A stretch of 64,000 bases of DNA from positions 2,832,439 to 2,896,438 of the forward strand of contig NZ_CP036150.1 of the NCBI RefSeq assembly GCF_008329965.1. The letters are read 5' to 3'. The stretch is from Oceanispirochaeta crateris (GTDB lineage Bacteria; Spirochaetota; Spirochaetia; DSM-2461). This document shows positions 55,583-64,000 of this stretch, piece by piece; within the stretch, counting starts at the first letter, position 1; the number at the start of each line of letters is the position of its first letter. Below the pieces are notes generated by a model. It searched no databases, was not told the origin of the DNA, and saw only the letters and a program-made list of their open reading frames with translations. A program made the position numbers and the translations under genes.

Positions 55583-56800
55583 TCAATTATCAAGAATTGT
55601 TATCTCTACTCGTCTATTTTTTCTTCGTCCCTCTTCTGTTGAGTTATCACCCAGAGGCTCCCGGGAACCCATACCCTGAACGACCATCTGCGAGTCTCTT
55701 CTAACCTCTTGACTCAGAAGGAAGGACGCCACAGCTCCAGCCCGGTCTTCAGACAGGCCCTGTCCCATATCTGGCGAAAGTCCCACACGGGCTGTATGGC
55801 CTGTGATCAGTAAATCATGATCTGGAAATTGGAGGAGAATATCCTTTAACTGCATCAGTTTCTCTACTTCACCCGGGAGGAATTCTGCAGAATCCGGCTT
55901 GAAATGAATGTCCTCCAAGGAAAGGACAACCCCATCATCGCTTATGGAAACAGAAACATCTTCCATTTCAACAACAGCCTCCTCAATTTGATTCCGCACA
56001 TCCTCTTTTTTCCATTGGTCTGCTTCTACAACTTTTCCCGAGGCACTTCCCTTAAACGTATATCTAACGCCGGACAGCATCTTGTAAACGATCTGAAACT
56101 CCTCTTCCACAGCAGCCGGAATTCCAGCCTCCGGATCCCAAAGGTAAACCTGCTTAAAGTCACCACTCACATATTCGGGTAAATCAACTCCATCCTCCGG
56201 AATGACCGAAACAGGAAGTGAATAAAGATCCAAGCCCTGGAGAAAATGATAATTGATATGGATGACGTCCACCGATCTGCCTTCATACTCATCTTTACCG
56301 GCATAGGTATAGAAAACGCGAAAAGGAATATGCAGCCTGTAATCCAGAGAAAAGAAGTGTTTCAGGTCATGGATTTCCTCTGCCATTTCGGACCAGGACT
56401 CACCCGGTTCTATCTCTCTTTCCGGAAAGGTAGGAATATTGCGAACAGAAGGTAGATATTCATCCAGAGGGATTGGACCGTATACCCCTCTATGACTCCT
56501 GTAAAACTGACGCATCTCATCGCTGTTATATATGTACAATCCTGAATCTAAAGATTTCTCAGAGATCCCATAGGAGACATCTAAAAGAGCACCGTCCCCA
56601 TCTGACTCGACAACTTTCACACCTATCCTATTGAGGATAGAACTTTGTCCTAGCAACTCTGTGTCGAACCAAACTGATTCCTGAACTTCAGAAACAATAC
56701 GATACTCCATACCCTCATTTTGGGTAAACCGAAAATCCTCTGCCGAAAGGGCCAGGATGGAGAAGGAGAAAATAAAACTAAAGATTACTATTCCTCGCAT
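55583..56800 (-). CDS. OmpA-family envelope protein
   Basis: About 405 residues from ATG 56800, behind AAGGAG. Signal peptide (GIVIFSFIFSFSILALSA). A long strand-rich N-terminal region (residues ~20-280) of unknown fold, then an OmpA-like peptidoglycan-binding domain: IHFKPDSAEFLPGEVEKL, LLITGHTARVG, LSEDRAGAVASFLL, and GMGSREPLGDN with EGRRKNRRVEI. It probably tethers the envelope to peptidoglycan in the periplasm. Confidence 0.88.
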   Translation of the reverse strand: MRGIVIFSFIFSFSILALSAEDFRFTQNEGMEYRIVSEVQESVWFDTELLGQSSILNRIGVKVVESDGDGALLDVSYGISEKSLDSGLYIYNSDEMRQFYRSHRGVYGPIPLDEYLPSVRNIPTFPEREIEPGESWSEMAEEIHDLKHFFSLDYRLHIPFRVFYTYAGKDEYEGRSVDVIHINYHFLQGLDLYSLPVSVIPEDGVDLPEYVSGDFKQVYLWDPEAGIPAAVEEEFQIVYKMLSGVRYTFKGSASGKVVEADQWKKEDVRNQIEEAVVEMEDVSVSISDDGVVLSLEDIHFKPDSAEFLPGEVEKLMQLKDILLQFPDHDLLITGHTARVGLSPDMGQGLSEDRAGAVASFLLSQEVRRDSQMVVQGMGSREPLGDNSTEEGRRKNRRVEITILDN

Positions 56801-57122
56801 GAAAACTCCTTGCATATTCTTACTTTATGTTGACAAATAAAGATCCACCATTATATTGTAATTATTATTCAGAAACTCGGAAAATAAATAGTATTTTTCC
56901 GGAGAACAATTGAGCTATTGATGGAATTTCGATCCGAGAACACTCTTGATAACGATTTTCAAAGCAATTTCAATCCTGTCTTCCGGTTCTCTGAAAAGAA
57001 CGCCGGACTTTTCTTTATACTATTTCCGTAAGATTTCTGTTTTTTTTCAGGTCTTCTCTGAATCTTTTTTGAGTATAAGATTTCAGGGTTAAGGCAATTA
57101 TTTACTACAGGAGACATCAGTC
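56801..57122 (+). promoter_or_regulatory. Long leader with promoter before the DbpA-domain gene
   Basis: 322 bases without a gene. TTGACA (56830-56835), 16-base spacer and TATATT (56852-56857) form a promoter about 260 bases before the start codon. A hairpin at 56982-57007 (TCCGG with CCGGA, TTCT with AGAA) is followed by CTTTTCTTT, so it may be a weak attenuator. A nearer TATACT lies at 57016. CAGGAGA serves as the ribosome-binding site. Confidence 0.5.
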
Positions 57123-57584
57123 ATGGGTAAACCGGACAATTTTAACAGTGATGATCTAAAGCCTGTTATTGAAAGACTGATAGATCAGGTCAAAAATCAG
57201 GAAGATCCTGATGTCCTGAAATCATACAAAAAGGCTTTCAAGAAACAGGTTCCCTTTGCACTCAGGTCATGGGTGACTGCGTATATGCTTAAAGAAATGG
57301 GTCAAAAACGTAAAGGATCCAGCAGATCAATTGCTGACGGAACGTCTCTCTTTGTGAGTATAGGGCGTAACCGTAAAGTCTTTCCAAAGGATTTGGTACA
57401 CCTCTTCGTGAACACCGGAAAGGTAGAACGAGAGAATATCGGTGATATCAAAATTTTAGACAACTATTCTTTTATAACTATCAGCCAAGCCGCAGCTGCC
57501 AATGCCATCGATAATTTGGATGGTATTGACTATAGAGGCAGAAAATTGACTGTGAATCTAGCCAAGAAGAAAACTGTCAGTTAG
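57123..57584 (+). CDS. Stand-alone DbpA-type RNA-binding protein
   Basis: 153 residues. The C-terminal ~75 residues (SLFVSIGRNRKVFPKDLVHLF ... RKLTVNLAKK, read with gaps) match the RNA-binding domain that closes DbpA/CsdA DEAD-box helicases. The N-terminal ~75 residues are helical and replace the helicase. It probably binds structured RNA, such as rRNA, or works with a helicase encoded elsewhere. Single-gene unit with its own leader and terminator. Confidence 0.85.
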   Translation: MGKPDNFNSDDLKPVIERLIDQVKNQEDPDVLKSYKKAFKKQVPFALRSWVTAYMLKEMGQKRKGSSRSIADGTSLFVSIGRNRKVFPKDLVHLFVNTGKVERENIGDIKILDNYSFITISQAAAANAIDNLDGIDYRGRKLTVNLAKKKTVS

Positions 57585-57597
57585 AGTATTTTAAAGT

Positions 57598-57626
57598 TCA
57601 GCCGGATCGGCGCCGGCTGATTTAAT
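57598..57626 (+). terminator. Hairpin terminator after the DbpA-domain gene
   Basis: TCAGCCGG (57598-57605) with CCGGCTGA (57613-57620), 7-base loop, short TTTAAT tail. It overlaps the stop end of the convergent gene. Confidence 0.6.
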
Positions 57627-58749
57627 ACAATCCCTTTGCAATAAACCAAATCAGTAAGTAATTCAAAAACATCCCTACAACCAAAACGATCCCCGACAAG
57701 GCTTCATATAAAAAGGCTCTCTTCTGACAAAATGCTGCCAGAAGTTCAGGATCTGCTGGGTAAGAAATACAACAGCCCTTCAAATCGATATCCGACATCT
57801 CCAAAAGCCCTTCTGGGATTCCATAGCAGCAATATTCTATCTCCTCAGTGTCCGGCCAGCCTGTGGGTTTTCTTGAAAATAGGATCTCCGTTTCATCCTC
57901 ACAGACAGCCTGGTTCTCCCCCTCTGCCGGATAGGAAGACAAAGAGAGTCTCATAAGATCCCTTTCTGCCCTATATTTTTTTCCTTTTTCCCAGAAACGC
58001 TGGTACAGATTGAAGAGAAAAACACCCGGAGGTAAGAACAGAATCACAGGTAAAAGAGCCATAGAGAGGCCTAAGAACTGGATTCCATAATTGTTCGTAT
58101 TCTGAAATTGCCAGAGTGTAGAAATCAATAATAGAAGAGATCCCGTTAAAATTGACCAGGGTGTTAGAAAATTCCAAAGTTCATTCGTCTGCCTCCCGCT
58201 CCATATGCAACGGGGAATAAGTGTAAATGGATCTTCATTATATATAATGACAGTCAATGGTATTTCACGGGTGCTTCTCAGGCAGTATTTCCCTCCCTGG
58301 ACATCCAGGTTCCCAAACAGAAAAAGACGGGTTCCTTCTGTCAGAGAGAAAATATCACTCCAGGGCATCTGACTCAAGGATATTTTCGGCAGGGCATAGG
58401 GGTATAAATGCCTATACAACTCGTCGTTGATTCCAGGATCTGTCTGTTTGTAAATCCTTGCATCTTTCATATCTGCCGTAATCGTCCCCGACTTTCCCCT
58501 GATCCAAAGGAGTGTACTTCCCTCAATAGCTTCCAGCTGTCCCAAGAATCGGTGCAGCCCAAGAGAAGCGCTCAAGGATGTAACTCGCGGAACAACAAGA
58601 GGGACATCAAGGGAGTGTCTTAGATTTTTTCGAAAAATCCGCCATTGACGCCGCACATAAAAAGCGCCGCTCACAGGAATCAAAAGATAAAAAAGAGCAG
58701 CCAGAGAAAGAAGCTGAACAAGGGACAGAATGGGATCAGGCAAGAACAT
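57622..58749 (-). CDS. Membrane protein of unknown function
   Basis: About 375 residues. ATG 58749 chosen over GTG 58764. Membrane segments near the N-terminus (LVQLLSLAALFYLLIPVSGAF), in the middle (residues ~200-255) and at the C-terminus (IVLVVGMFLNYLLIWFI). Soluble parts between them are strand-rich. Start overlaps the end of the upstream small gene by 14 bp. Family not recognised. Confidence 0.75.
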   Translation of the reverse strand: MFLPDPILSLVQLLSLAALFYLLIPVSGAFYVRRQWRIFRKNLRHSLDVPLVVPRVTSLSASLGLHRFLGQLEAIEGSTLLWIRGKSGTITADMKDARIYKQTDPGINDELYRHLYPYALPKISLSQMPWSDIFSLTEGTRLFLFGNLDVQGGKYCLRSTREIPLTVIIYNEDPFTLIPRCIWSGRQTNELWNFLTPWSILTGSLLLLISTLWQFQNTNNYGIQFLGLSMALLPVILFLPPGVFLFNLYQRFWEKGKKYRAERDLMRLSLSSYPAEGENQAVCEDETEILFSRKPTGWPDTEEIEYCCYGIPEGLLEMSDIDLKGCCISYPADPELLAAFCQKRAFLYEALSGIVLVVGMFLNYLLIWFIAKGLY

Positions 58750-59122
58750 TGAATATGGAACCACCGGAATAGGCCGACCCGGCAGCAGTATAAGGAGAGG
58801 GTGCCTTCAAGGCTGAGTGAAGCTGGCTGGAATATTGATCAATAAGAGCCTTGACCGATTCATCTGACATTTTGGAGAGATCCGACTGAAGTCCTGGATT
58901 TTCAGCTTTACTGACAAGACCGTTTATTAAGGTGTTCAGAATACGAAGACGATCGATCGATACGGAACCGCCGGGATTGCTTGTAGGAACACCCTGAACG
59001 TATTTAAATTGGGCATATGGAGATTGGGCCCGGGAAACAGGCAGACTGATTCTACCAGAATTGGGCTTCATATTGGCAATTTGAGCTACATTGACCTGTC
59101 CAGAAACGGACCTAAGTTCCAT
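58736..59122 (-). CDS. Small protein of unknown function
   Basis: 128 residues, no signal peptide. Low-complexity ends rich in S, P and G, with a helical core (SIDRLRILNTLINGLVSKA; SDESVKALIDQYSSQLHSA). The shape recalls small flagellar regulator or chaperone proteins, but no family motif is seen. AAGGACGG precedes the ATG. Confidence 0.7.
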   Translation of the reverse strand: MELRSVSGQVNVAQIANMKPNSGRISLPVSRAQSPYAQFKYVQGVPTSNPGGSVSIDRLRILNTLINGLVSKAENPGLQSDLSKMSDESVKALIDQYSSQLHSALKAPSPYTAAGSAYSGGSIFNVLA

Positions 59123-59210
59123 ACAACCGTCCTTTTATGATTTCATTCCTATTATCGGAAGAAATCAGGATCGGTTTAAAACTATTTTAATCTAAAAACA
59201 GGGAAAAATA

Positions 59211-59567
59211 TTAATTTTTTCTCTTTTCGCTGTCACTTTTACATTCAATGCAAAGCACTGCATAGGGAATGGCTTCCAACCTGTCTTTGGCTATTTTCTT
59301 AGTACACCGTGCACAAACCCCGTATTTTCCATTTTCAAGGCGGATTAACGCAGATTCAACCTTATTTAGCCTAAGGGTCTCCTGAGAACTAAGGGCTTCC
59401 AAGGTTCTTACATCGATATCATTTGAAGCAATATCAGCGAGATCCTTAACACCAAGATCTTCAACTGCAGCTTTGAAATCTTCATTTTCTGAAATAAGAT
59501 TTCTCAATACCTGCTCTTTTATTTCGAGCAGAGTTGTTCTCATCTTGTCCTGAAACTCTTTTTCCAT
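59211..59567 (-). CDS. DksA/TraR-type zinc-finger protein
   Basis: 118 residues. N-terminal coiled coil (residues ~5-70) and C-terminal C4 zinc finger: CARC and CIEC spaced as in DksA/TraR (YGVCARCTKKI ... AVLCIECKSD). Family members bind the RNA polymerase secondary channel and tune transcription with ppGpp. The tip DxxDxA signature reads DLADIASND, a near match. Divergent from infA. Confidence 0.88.
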   Translation of the reverse strand: MEKEFQDKMRTTLLEIKEQVLRNLISENEDFKAAVEDLGVKDLADIASNDIDVRTLEALSSQETLRLNKVESALIRLENGKYGVCARCTKKIAKDRLEAIPYAVLCIECKSDSEKRKN

Positions 59568-59643
59568 AGTTTTCCATACCTTTTTTAAAGGGGGTATTTA
59601 TATCCGCAACAATCTGTATTATTTAACAGAAAATGTCAAGGAG

Positions 59644-59672
59644 TTGACAAAGGCTATCCTATTTCATAATAT
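59644..59672 (+). promoter_or_regulatory. infA promoter
   Basis: TTGACA (59644-59649), 17-base spacer, TAATAT (59667-59672), about 33 bases before the TTG start. Confidence 0.65.
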
Positions 59673-59704
59673 GCTAATCACTATAAATGTCAGGAGTTAA
59701 CTGT

Positions 59705-59923
59705 TTGTCTAAAGAAGAAGCAATTGAAGTAGAGGGCATTGTCAAAGAATCCCTGCCCAATACAATGTTCCGAGTTGAGGTAGCCAACGGCCATGTAATA
59801 CTGGCTCACTTATCAGGTAAAATGAGAAAACATTATATCCGTATTGTCCCAGGCGACAAAGTAAAAGTTGCCCTGTCACCTTATGACCTCAGCAGAGGAA
59901 GAATCATCTACAGAGAACGCTGA
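59705..59923 (+). CDS. infA: Translation initiation factor IF-1
   Basis: 72 residues, the standard IF-1 length, when started at TTG 59705, which follows CAGGAG by 8 bases; an ATG at 59687 would add six residues and hide that site. OB-fold sequence [20 protein letters not shown] with [20 protein letters not shown] and the PYDLSRGRI end. Binds the ribosomal A site during initiation. A small inverted repeat (59918-59934) spans the end shared with the convergent Smr gene. Confidence 0.95.
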   Translation: MSKEEAIEVEGIVKESLPNTMFRVEVANGHVILAHLSGKMRKHYIRIVPGDKVKVALSPYDLSRGRIIYRER

Positions 59924-59928
59924 TTTAT

Positions 59929-60414
59929 TCAGCGCAACAATATCCAGGTAGCCCCTCCGCCGCCAGAGCTCACTTTGGCTCGACCATAATCTCTCACTAA
60001 TGGAGATTTTTCCAGATAATTTTTAACAATCGGTCGGAGGACGGATGCTCCCCCCGGGGAGTGAAGTCCTTTACCATGGACAACCATAACCTTATTCAAT
60101 CCCTTTCTTTTTGATTTTTTTAAGAAATATTCCAATTCGCTCAAGGCCTCTTGGCCAGTCCAGCCATGCAGATCGAGAGTATCCTGAGGATCCATACGCG
60201 CCAGCTCTTTTTTTCTTGTGTGTATAATGATTCTATCTGGAATTTCTTTTCTTTCGGCCAGCTTCCTGTCGGGAGGATACATTTCCAGCCAATCGTCCAT
60301 GGGAGCTGCTTTGACCTCTGCGGACTTCTTCAGTTCCACTGCCCTATCCTTGGCCGATTTGTACCTTTGCTGCTGTTCCCATTGGGAAAGGATATCTTCA
60401 AAGTTCATCATCAT
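59929..60414 (-). CDS. Smr-domain protein
   Basis: 161 residues. Smr domain in the second half: LDLHGWTGQEALSELEYFL, then VMVVHGKGLHSPGG. Stand-alone Smr proteins are thought to be nucleases acting on branched DNA or RNA. The N-terminal part is charged and unstructured-looking. Its start overlaps the end of batD by 17 bp, so it is probably co-transcribed with the Bat genes. Confidence 0.9.
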   Translation of the reverse strand: MMMNFEDILSQWEQQQRYKSAKDRAVELKKSAEVKAAPMDDWLEMYPPDRKLAERKEIPDRIIIHTRKKELARMDPQDTLDLHGWTGQEALSELEYFLKKSKRKGLNKVMVVHGKGLHSPGGASVLRPIVKNYLEKSPLVRDYGRAKVSSGGGGATWILLR

Positions 60415-62413
60415 AACTCTCTTTAGAAATATGAATTAGATCTTCCAGAAGAACCCAGCCCTCTAAGCCATAGGCCGTATGAATGAGAGAGAAATCACGG
60501 TAATTTCTAACAAGTTCAACCGAAGTACCTTCTGGAAGTTGAATCCAAGGACTGCCTTGGAGATCAGGGATTTTCCTTATGGCGACATCCTGACTGACCA
60601 CAGCCTCTTTGCGGCTCAAAATCCAGGAAGAACGAATCAACTCCCCAGCAAAAAGGAGACTGCTGAATGTGAGCAGAAAAATCAGAAGAGCAGCCGTGGA
60701 ATCATGTCTTCCTCTCCGGAGGGCGATCACAACAAAAACAAGGTTTACCGAAATGACAAATAAAAGGAACAAACCATCCATGGGTAGCAGAAGAGAGAGT
60801 TCAAACTGATGCTCTAAAGAAAGGCCCTTCTCTATAGAATCTAAGGTATTTTTAATCAGACTGCTTGTAGGTTTCAGGTATAATGAAGCACGCAATGACG
60901 CTATGGCTGGGGCATTCTCCCCACTGAGATAGTACAATACGCCTCGGTTATATAGAAAATTAGCATTCTGATCCCACTCGGCACCAGCTGTTTTATAAAA
61001 ATCCAGAGCTTTTTTGAATTCACCCCTTTCAAAGGAAGATTGGGACTCCTGGAATCCGGTTATTTCATGATTACTTGAAAGGGCCGCACTTGTCATGAAA
61101 AGAGTCAGGATAAGAGTAGAAAGGGTAAATTTTTTCCGCCCCTTCAAATGCCTGTGCATGATCAAAAAGAGAACACCGGGAAACAAAAGTAAATAAGCCA
61201 ATGGGTTGCTGTAAAGCGGCGACCTATTGCCCTTGAGGACTTCCGAAGGAGGGATGAGACTGAAATTTTGATTTTTTTGATTCAAAGAATCTATGACAGA
61301 AACAACACGCAAGTTCAATGTTTTCGATGGAGACACAGAGACCGTCCCTGTGAGAGGGTTCAACCAGGCAAAACCGGGAATCTCAATATTATAAGCTCCT
61401 TCTGAATCCAGGGTAATCAGATACTGCAGTTCTCTATATCCTTCAAATCCGGAGTTTCCGGCTGTAAAGTCTGAGACCTCTTTTCTGACGACATTCAATG
61501 TTTCGGGAAATTCAGGTTCGCCCAGAACCATGTAATTTAGATTTCCGACACCTTCCACCCTGAGTTTCAGCAGGACAGTATCACCCACAACAGCCTCTGA
61601 ATCAGGAAGCTGTAGAGAATAGGAGAATTCCCCCACGGCCCCAGTTTTTGATACCCGTTCGGGGAGAGGTTTAACGGAGATACTCTGCCTGGTAGTACTC
61701 CTTTTCAATCCCAGAATCTGAACTTGGACAGATCCCAGATTCAGAGTTCCTGGAGCTGACGGTGTGAGCATCCAGGTCTCCATGGGAACATGAAAGAGCG
61801 TTCTTTCCCCTATACTGCTGAAATGTATTTCACCCAATCCCCGAACACTTTCAAGAATAGCCGCTTGCGGGGGCTGAATGGAAACTGAATCCGGAAGGGT
61901 TATCTCTTCCAGATTGTGCATCATAAGAACCAGAGGAACTGATTGTCCAACATAAAGAGACTCAGGGATATCCAACCATTCAATCAGAAGAGGAAAATTC
62001 AAAAATGATTCATCCCTATCCAGGATAGGAATAACTAGGGCATCGCTGGTCTGAATTTCCAATCCATCAGTGACATTCACAGGCGGAACTGTGTAAATGC
62101 CGGGTTCATCTCCCCGGAGGGTATAAATCACCTGTAAAACGGTTGCAAAGCTGCCGTCTTCATTTTGAATTGTACGCTGAGCCGTATAGGGTCCTGAAAG
62201 TTTGCTGATCCCATCCGGCCAGATGGGGTCTTGGATATCAACATCCTGCCGTCCATGAAAGGATGTTATGAATTTCAGAGTGAACCGCTGCCCCTCTACA
62301 ATTTGCTCCTTCCATTCCGCTTCTATCGCCCCAGAGGGAATCAGAGGGAGTAAGAAGAAACAAAGGCTTACCAGTCCTGTTCTGAATCGGTTTCTGATTC
62401 TTTTGGATTCCAT
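60398..62413 (-). CDS. batD: BatD-like protein fused to TPR and SH3-like regions
   Basis: 671 residues. Signal peptide, then a long BatD-type beta region (VEGQRFTLKFITSFHG; RVEGVGNLNYMVLGEPEFP), one membrane helix (~430), TPR repeats (~460-530: FKKALDFYKTAGAEWDQNANFLYNRGV without gaps longer than shown), two more helices, and a C-terminal SH3-like segment ending GLEGWVLLEDLIHI. BatD proteins belong to a VWA-containing envelope complex linked to aerotolerance. The extra modules replace a separate BatE. Start behind AAGGAGGG, overlapping batC by 46 bp. Confidence 0.85.
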   Translation of the reverse strand: MESKRIRNRFRTGLVSLCFFLLPLIPSGAIEAEWKEQIVEGQRFTLKFITSFHGRQDVDIQDPIWPDGISKLSGPYTAQRTIQNEDGSFATVLQVIYTLRGDEPGIYTVPPVNVTDGLEIQTSDALVIPILDRDESFLNFPLLIEWLDIPESLYVGQSVPLVLMMHNLEEITLPDSVSIQPPQAAILESVRGLGEIHFSSIGERTLFHVPMETWMLTPSAPGTLNLGSVQVQILGLKRSTTRQSISVKPLPERVSKTGAVGEFSYSLQLPDSEAVVGDTVLLKLRVEGVGNLNYMVLGEPEFPETLNVVRKEVSDFTAGNSGFEGYRELQYLITLDSEGAYNIEIPGFAWLNPLTGTVSVSPSKTLNLRVVSVIDSLNQKNQNFSLIPPSEVLKGNRSPLYSNPLAYLLLFPGVLFLIMHRHLKGRKKFTLSTLILTLFMTSAALSSNHEITGFQESQSSFERGEFKKALDFYKTAGAEWDQNANFLYNRGVLYYLSGENAPAIASLRASLYLKPTSSLIKNTLDSIEKGLSLEHQFELSLLLPMDGLFLLFVISVNLVFVVIALRRGRHDSTAALLIFLLTFSSLLFAGELIRSSWILSRKEAVVSQDVAIRKIPDLQGSPWIQLPEGTSVELVRNYRDFSLIHTAYGLEGWVLLEDLIHISKESYDDEL

Positions 62414-62955
62414 CCACTTCCCTCCTTTCTCTTTATATATTGGAGAATTCTTCTGGCATCATCACTGACGTCCGGTGTTGTTGATGCCGAGCGGGAATCG
62501 GGAGATCCACTCTCCGCTTCAAGTCTTTCCAGGACAAGCTCCAGATTTTTTTTAGATTCCAGAGAGTTCGGCCTTAATTCAAGAGCCCGACGAAAGGCAT
62601 TGTATGCCTCTAAAAATCTCCCGGACTGATAGAGCACAACCCCTGAATTGAATCCTGCAGCAAAGAGGACTTCCTCATCCACAGTGGAACCGGCAAGCTC
62701 CCAAAGCTCCAGGGCAGGAAGCCCTTCTCCTAGGGCATAATAGACAGTGGCAATATTAAAAAGAATCCGTTCTTTATGATTCCCTTTATCCTCATCGCCG
62801 AGGTAATGCAGAAGGGCCTTCTGATAATCCCCCTGCTGATAGGCATAATTCCCTTTCAAAACGGAAAAACCCGGCTCAAACAGCCGACAGGACCCCGAGG
62901 ATAAGATTCCCAGAAGTATAAAAAACCAGGGTAGAACGGATTTTTTTAATACCAT
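62368..62955 (-). CDS. batC: BatC-like TPR protein
   Basis: About 195 residues from ATG 62955, behind GAGGTGG. N-terminal hydrophobic segment (SVLPWFFILLGILSSGSC) may be a lipoprotein signal, although the lipobox is imperfect. TPR repeats follow (YAYQQGDYQKALLHYL; FNSGVVLYQSGRFLEAYNAF). The end is charged and flexible. Part of the Bat complex. Confidence 0.82.
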   Translation of the reverse strand: MVLKKSVLPWFFILLGILSSGSCRLFEPGFSVLKGNYAYQQGDYQKALLHYLGDEDKGNHKERILFNIATVYYALGEGLPALELWELAGSTVDEEVLFAAGFNSGVVLYQSGRFLEAYNAFRRALELRPNSLESKKNLELVLERLEAESGSPDSRSASTTPDVSDDARRILQYIKRKEGSGWNPKESETDSEQDW

Positions 62956-63935
62956 TTTGACCACCTCAGCTGAGTACCAATAAGATTCAGAATGAGACAA
63001 AGAAGGGCAATGATCAGAAAAATACGAAAGCTCATCTGATCCTGCAGGCGGATTCCTTCCGCACCGGACTCTTCACTGAGCGAATTGAGGTCCTGAAAGA
63101 TGAGTCCCGGTGTTTTAACATCCGAAAGATCATAATATTTACCGGCTCCGCTGTCTGCCATTTCTCGGAGAATACTCTGATTAAGACGGGACACAACGGC
63201 TTTTCCGGAGGAATCACTGATGACGTCCCCCGAAGCATCATAGAGGAGACTTCCCTGAACAGTCCCTATTCCGGCAACAAAGAGCGTGATATCATTGAGA
63301 AAACACTCCCTGGCCATAGCGACAGGATTGCCCTCCAGAGACTCTCCATCTGTGATAAGCAGGACAACCTTCCTGGCTGGCGACCCGGTAGGAAAGGCCT
63401 GTATGGCTTTTTTTAATCCTTTGGCAATGTCCGACCCCTGCACAGTATAAAGAGAGGGACTCAAGTTGTTTACAGCAGATTCGATTATGATTTTGTCTTC
63501 AGTGAGAGGTACGAGAATGTGCCCATCTCCCTTGAAAATCACGAGAGCATTACGCCCCTCGGGAATATTCCCCGTCAAAGATCTGATCAACTCACCCGCC
63601 CGACTGAGTCTATCAGGATGAACATCTTGAGCCAGCATGCTACGGGAAACGTCTACGGCATAGACAATATCGAGTCCGGACGACTCATCCTTCACAGGTT
63701 CCTTGTTCCAGGATATCCCGGCAGTAGCCAACAATGAGAAAACAAAGAACAGAAGCATGGTCACCCAGTAGAAAACATTTTTGATAAAATAAACATGAGA
63801 CGTTTTTTCCCTTCTCCACTCTCCTCCCAAAATGGTAAGGAGACGCTTCCCGCTACTGAAGTTGAGTAAAGCGGGGAGGAGGAGAAGGAGAAGAAGGAAG
63901 AAAAACCAGAAGACCTCAGGATACAATACGGTCAT
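62946..63935 (-). CDS. batB: VWA-domain membrane protein BatB
   Basis: 329 residues. Two N-terminal membrane helices, a von Willebrand A domain with MIDAS motif DVSRSM (plus TDGES), and a C-terminal helix (FLIIALLCLILNLIGTQL). In the Bat operon the VWA proteins recruit partners at the membrane in a metal-dependent way. The start overlaps the stop of an upstream gene by 3 bp. Confidence 0.88.
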   Translation of the reverse strand: MTVLYPEVFWFFFLLLLLLLPALLNFSSGKRLLTILGGEWRREKTSHVYFIKNVFYWVTMLLFFVFSLLATAGISWNKEPVKDESSGLDIVYAVDVSRSMLAQDVHPDRLSRAGELIRSLTGNIPEGRNALVIFKGDGHILVPLTEDKIIIESAVNNLSPSLYTVQGSDIAKGLKKAIQAFPTGSPARKVVLLITDGESLEGNPVAMARECFLNDITLFVAGIGTVQGSLLYDASGDVISDSSGKAVVSRLNQSILREMADSGAGKYYDLSDVKTPGLIFQDLNSLSEESGAEGIRLQDQMSFRIFLIIALLCLILNLIGTQLRWSKWY

Positions 63936-64000
63936 AGGATCTCCCTGAAAAACAATCTTCTTAAAAGAAGATCAGTGAGGATGAGAATCAAGCCCAGAAA
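63932..64000 (-). CDS. batA: C-terminal end of a second VWA protein (BatA), truncated by window edge
   Basis: Only 22 codons lie in the window: FLGLILILTDLLLRRLFFRE and a stop at 63932. A hydrophobic helix followed by LRR.FFRE is typical of the end of BatA-type VWA proteins, and its position before batB fits. The bulk lies beyond the window. Confidence 0.65.
   Translation of the reverse strand, partial: FLGLILILTDLLLRRLFFREIL

Overview
The window looks like a core, mostly housekeeping stretch of a spirochaete chromosome (Spirochaetota, probably a Spirochaeta/Oceanispirochaeta-like member of the Spirochaetaceae). That assignment is inference from gene content: FabV as the enoyl reductase inside a fatty-acid operon, a stand-alone DbpA-type RNA-binding protein, a Bat (aerotolerance) operon with TPR and SH3-like parts, a SufS-SufU pair, and many proteins of no recognisable family. 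Base composition is moderate and even. I see no insertion sequence, phage, CRISPR array or rRNA. Genes are tightly packed, often with 1-4 bp or tail-to-tail overlaps.

Layout. 1-6.5 kb: end of a suf locus (sufS, sufU), a histidine kinase/response regulator pair, a membrane hydroxylase and a metallophosphoesterase-HAD fusion. 6.6-11.3 kb: secreted and unknown proteins, 5-formyl-THF cyclo-ligase and an extended RarA ATPase. 11.4-17.8 kb: five tRNAs, then a probable attenuator leader followed by tig-clpP-clpX-lon, a complete cytoplasmic protein quality-control cluster. 18-26.4 kb: a DHH phosphoesterase, then a tandem TetR regulator with its own operator and a tripartite RND efflux pump ending in a PII-like gene. 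26.7-31.3 kb: a Gld-like ABC system (ATPase, permease, GldG-like protein, DUF4340-like protein).

32-44.7 kb: arginine biosynthesis (ArgA-type), TatD nuclease, an SppA protease carrying a barrel-like N-terminal region, an oxidoreductase, Ndk, adenine deaminase divergent from a purine permease, a HAD phosphatase, and a TetR/EamA/ZIP transporter group. 44.9-50.6 kb: a type II fatty-acid operon on the minus strand, fabH-fabD-fabG-fabF-fabZ-fabV, with a palindrome over the fabH promoter. 50.8-54.4 kb: peroxiredoxin, EamA transporter, a condensation/acetyltransferase-like gene broken near its 3' end by a frameshift, and a zinc-ribbon membrane protein. 54.4-60.4 kb: coiled-coil, OmpA-like, RNA-binding, DksA-like, IF-1 and Smr genes. 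60.4-64 kb: the Bat operon, read leftwards from a truncated batA at the right edge.

The most unusual points are the three-way RNA folding upstream of tig, the tandem TetR fusion with a near-perfect operator, the barrel-SppA and phosphoesterase-HAD fusions, the fabH promoter palindrome with a predicted leaderless start, and the single-base frameshift in the acyltransferase-like gene. Function names rest on motifs read by eye; no database search was run.
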